Assembly: GCF_905397435.1 (NCBI RefSeq)
Contig: NZ_CAJPVI010000023.1
Span: 1-64,000, forward strand
Length of the DNA stretch: 64,000 nucleotides
Source: Cupriavidus numazuensis
GTDB taxonomy: Bacteria; Pseudomonadota; Gammaproteobacteria; Burkholderiales; Burkholderiaceae
Direction: 5' to 3'
Positions within the stretch are counted from its first letter, which is position 1. Every line of letters starts with the position of its first letter. Positions 63,889 through 64,000 of this stretch are shown here, in pieces. The notes under the pieces were generated by a model, which ran no database searches, had not been told where the DNA came from, and saw nothing but the letters and a program-made list of their open reading frames with translations. The position numbers were made by a program, and so were the translations under genes.

Positions 63889-64000
63889 GACCCCGTTTCC
63901 CTGATCTGTTTTTTTGCGGCCATTTATACGGGGTCTGCAGGTGGCATGGTGCCATGTTGCCCCGGAGGCGCATCTATTACGTCCGAATCATGTCCGCACC
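63889..64000. other. Upstream region of the DUF1254 gene
   Basis: The last 112 bases of the window lie upstream of the DUF1254 lipoprotein gene and carry its promoter. An A-rich tract (on the minus strand) is seen about 20 bases before its start. No other gene is visible before the window ends. Confidence 0.4.

Overview
The window is a GC-rich (roughly two-thirds G+C by eye) stretch with the gene style of a beta-proteobacterium of the Burkholderiaceae, most likely Cupriavidus or a close Ralstonia relative. Pointers are a Bug/TctC-type solute receptor, paired IclR regulators, DUF2783 and DUF3079 proteins, FlhDC, a metR/metE divergon and a double-length UvrA. The genus is an inference; no rRNA or tRNA gene was seen.

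Layout. 1-5.3 kb: small secreted or membrane proteins, a thioredoxin-fold protein, and a tight four-gene minus-strand envelope operon with two lipoproteins, one LpoB-like. 5.6-7.0 kb: succinate-semialdehyde dehydrogenase (gabD). 7.0-11.5 kb: an FNR-type oxygen sensor overlapping flhD, which overlaps flhC, followed by an unknown gene; an EAL/HDOD signalling protein lies divergently. 11.6-19.0 kb: a catabolic or transport block (Bug receptor, two coupled IclR regulators, metallo-beta-lactamase-fold protein, FAD monooxygenase, DUF2783, MFS transporter). 19.0-22.2 kb and 43.3-46.7 kb: small stress-type proteins (three BON-domain proteins, DUF2188, DUF421, disordered hydrophilic proteins, secreted repeat proteins) flanking the main feature.

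Main feature, 22.5-43.3 kb: eight co-directional genes glgE, treS-maltokinase, glgB, glgX, malQ, glgP, treZ, treY. From known family functions they can form a closed loop: TreS/maltokinase turns trehalose into maltose-1-phosphate, GlgE polymerises it, GlgB branches it, GlgX, MalQ and GlgP trim and mobilise the glucan, and TreY/TreZ regenerate trehalose. GlgE carries an extra N-terminal half of about 430 residues that looks like a dead alpha-amylase barrel. No glgA, glgC, glgM or otsAB is present in the window.

46.8-64.0 kb: a 1957-residue four-cassette UvrA with a LexA-type box upstream, a PIN-domain toxin/HTH antitoxin pair preceded by four 9-bp direct repeats, ribA, an Lrp/AsnC regulator, an ACT-like small protein, metR/metE with a MetR box, a TonB-dependent receptor, and a DUF1254 lipoprotein. 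A dispersed double-hairpin repeat occurs near both ends of the window (one copy at the left edge, one full and one half copy after the receptor gene, one copy beside the DUF1254 gene). Starts were chosen from ribosome-binding sites and signal peptides where the longest frame looked wrong.
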